Position numbers and translations under genes: made by a program | Shown here: in pieces, positions 14,739 through 15,447 of the stretch | Position numbering within the stretch: the first letter of the stretch is position 1 | Layout: every line of letters begins with the position of its first letter | Notes under the pieces: model-generated | What the model was told of the DNA's origin: nothing | Database searches by the model: none | What the model saw: the letters and a program-made list of their open reading frames with translations, nothing else | Source of the DNA: Erysipelotrichia bacterium | Lineage (GTDB): Bacteria; Bacillota_I; Bacilli_A; Erysipelotrichales; Erysipelotrichaceae | DNA: 15,447 nt | Direction: 5' to 3' | Assembly: GCA_009929095.1 (NCBI GenBank) | Contig: SABF01000014.1 | Location: forward strand, 1-15,447

Positions 14739-15416
14739 ATGAATCTTACTGTGAATACCCATGATGGCTTTTCGCACATCATGGAATATGATCATCCCGT
14801 TACAGCAGAAACTGTAATCAGAGATTTTCCGGAACCAATCAGATATGAGATTCTTTCCTGCCGAATTGATCACTTCACAACAGCTCTGGATGAAATGATC
14901 AATAATGACTGCACACTGGATCTGCTGGATCTGCGTGACAGTTCTGCCAACATGACTTATCAGGCATCTTTAACTCTGCTGTATCTCAAGGCGGTACACG
15001 ATGTACTTGGCAAAGATATCCGGGTTACTGTTGCCAATTCCTTATCCAAGGGATTGTTTACTACCATTCATACCGGCGGTCTGAGTGAAGATACGGCAGA
15101 AAAAATTCAGGCAGATATGCAGAGGATTGTAAATGCCAATCTGCCAATTCATCGAACGACGATGAACCGCCGGGCACTCATGCGTAAACTGAAGGATAAC
15201 AATAATCCGAAGATGAAGAAACTGGTGGAAAATGCAGCAGATCTGGATTCTGCAGATCTCTGCCGTATTGATGATGAAGAGGGTTTCTTCTATCACATTA
15301 TGGTTCCATCGACTGGATATCTGAAATGGTTTGAAGTCAGAAGATACAAAAATGGCTTCTTGCTGAGATTCCCGCACTCATCTCAACCTCAATCTCCTTG
15401 GATCTGTACCCCATAG
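14739..15416 (+). CDS. N-terminal TGS/ThrRS-like half of a nucleoside (uridine) kinase, ending early
   Basis: The 225-residue product starts at ATG 14739, with AAAGGA at 14721-14726 and an extended -10 upstream; the frame is open further left, but only through antisense kinase sequence. Residues 1-62 resemble a TGS-like domain and about 65-150 the ThrRS second-additional-domain-like segment (LTLLYLKAVHDVL, NSLSKGLFTTIH, EKIQADMQRIVNANLPI). YHIMVPSTGYLKWFEV and GFLLRFP (187-212) match the linker before the uridine-kinase domain in the roughly 550-residue nucleoside kinases of Bacillota. Family likeness fades after FP (212) and a TAG follows 13 codons later, with no P-loop. Neither alternative frame restores an obvious match in the last 75 bases. 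It may be a frameshifted or interrupted gene, a split gene with the kinase domain encoded beyond the window, or a sequence-edge artefact. Confidence 0.7.
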   Translation: MNLTVNTHDGFSHIMEYDHPVTAETVIRDFPEPIRYEILSCRIDHFTTALDEMINNDCTLDLLDLRDSSANMTYQASLTLLYLKAVHDVLGKDIRVTVANSLSKGLFTTIHTGGLSEDTAEKIQADMQRIVNANLPIHRTTMNRRALMRKLKDNNNPKMKKLVENAADLDSADLCRIDDEEGFFYHIMVPSTGYLKWFEVRRYKNGFLLRFPHSSQPQSPWICTP

Positions 15417-15447
15417 CATGAGCAACAATCACACATTTCCCCAAAGG

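Overview
The window reads as chromosomal DNA of a low-to-mid GC Bacillota. MgtE, Tex, AzlCD, a YoeA-like MATE pump, strong AGGAGG-type ribosome sites and the protein flavour resemble Erysipelotrichia or neighbouring gut/oral Clostridia-like lineages; this placement is an inference from style, not from a marker gene. No rRNA, tRNA, CRISPR array, phage gene or recognisable transposase is visible.

Layout. Positions 1-3956 (+) hold the 3' part of a very large, repetitive, probably exported surface protein: GLUG-like motifs, a Cna-B-like domain, a long ladder of 25-33-residue repeats with a cysteine in most early rungs, and a Ser/Pro/Glu-rich tail without an anchor. Then comes a 692-residue signalling protein (4163-6241, +) with receiver, HD-GYP, PAS-like and GGDEF parts. 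Its GGDEF domain looks intact, but the receiver and HD-GYP domains have lost key catalytic residues. A strong terminator (6285-6315) closes this gene. A Cof-type HAD phosphatase (6483-7268, +) and a MATE exporter (7336-8706, +) follow. A 267-bp intergenic region carrying several stem-loops (8779-8880) lies before tex (8974-11274, +).

A bidirectional terminator (11281-11308) separates tex from a leftward block. In transcription order that block is a pyridoxamine/pyridoxal kinase (14647-13817), azlC (13820-13092), azlD (13095-12769) and, 65 bp on, mgtE (12703-11360). The first three genes overlap by 4 bp at each junction, so they form a coupled operon. At the right end an outward promoter region with mirror-image extended -10 elements (14678-14704) serves the kinase operon and a rightward gene. 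The latter encodes the TGS/ThrRS-like N-terminal half of a nucleoside (uridine) kinase and stops early at 15416.

Most genes are housekeeping or transport functions. The points most worth a second look are: the degenerate receiver/HD-GYP joined to an intact diguanylate cyclase domain; the cysteine-ladder repeat protein; a perfect 14-bp inverted repeat that puts the kinase stop/azlC start (ATGA) in the loop of an RNA hairpin; the symmetric divergent promoter; and the truncated nucleoside kinase. I found no clear case for an entirely new multi-gene system.
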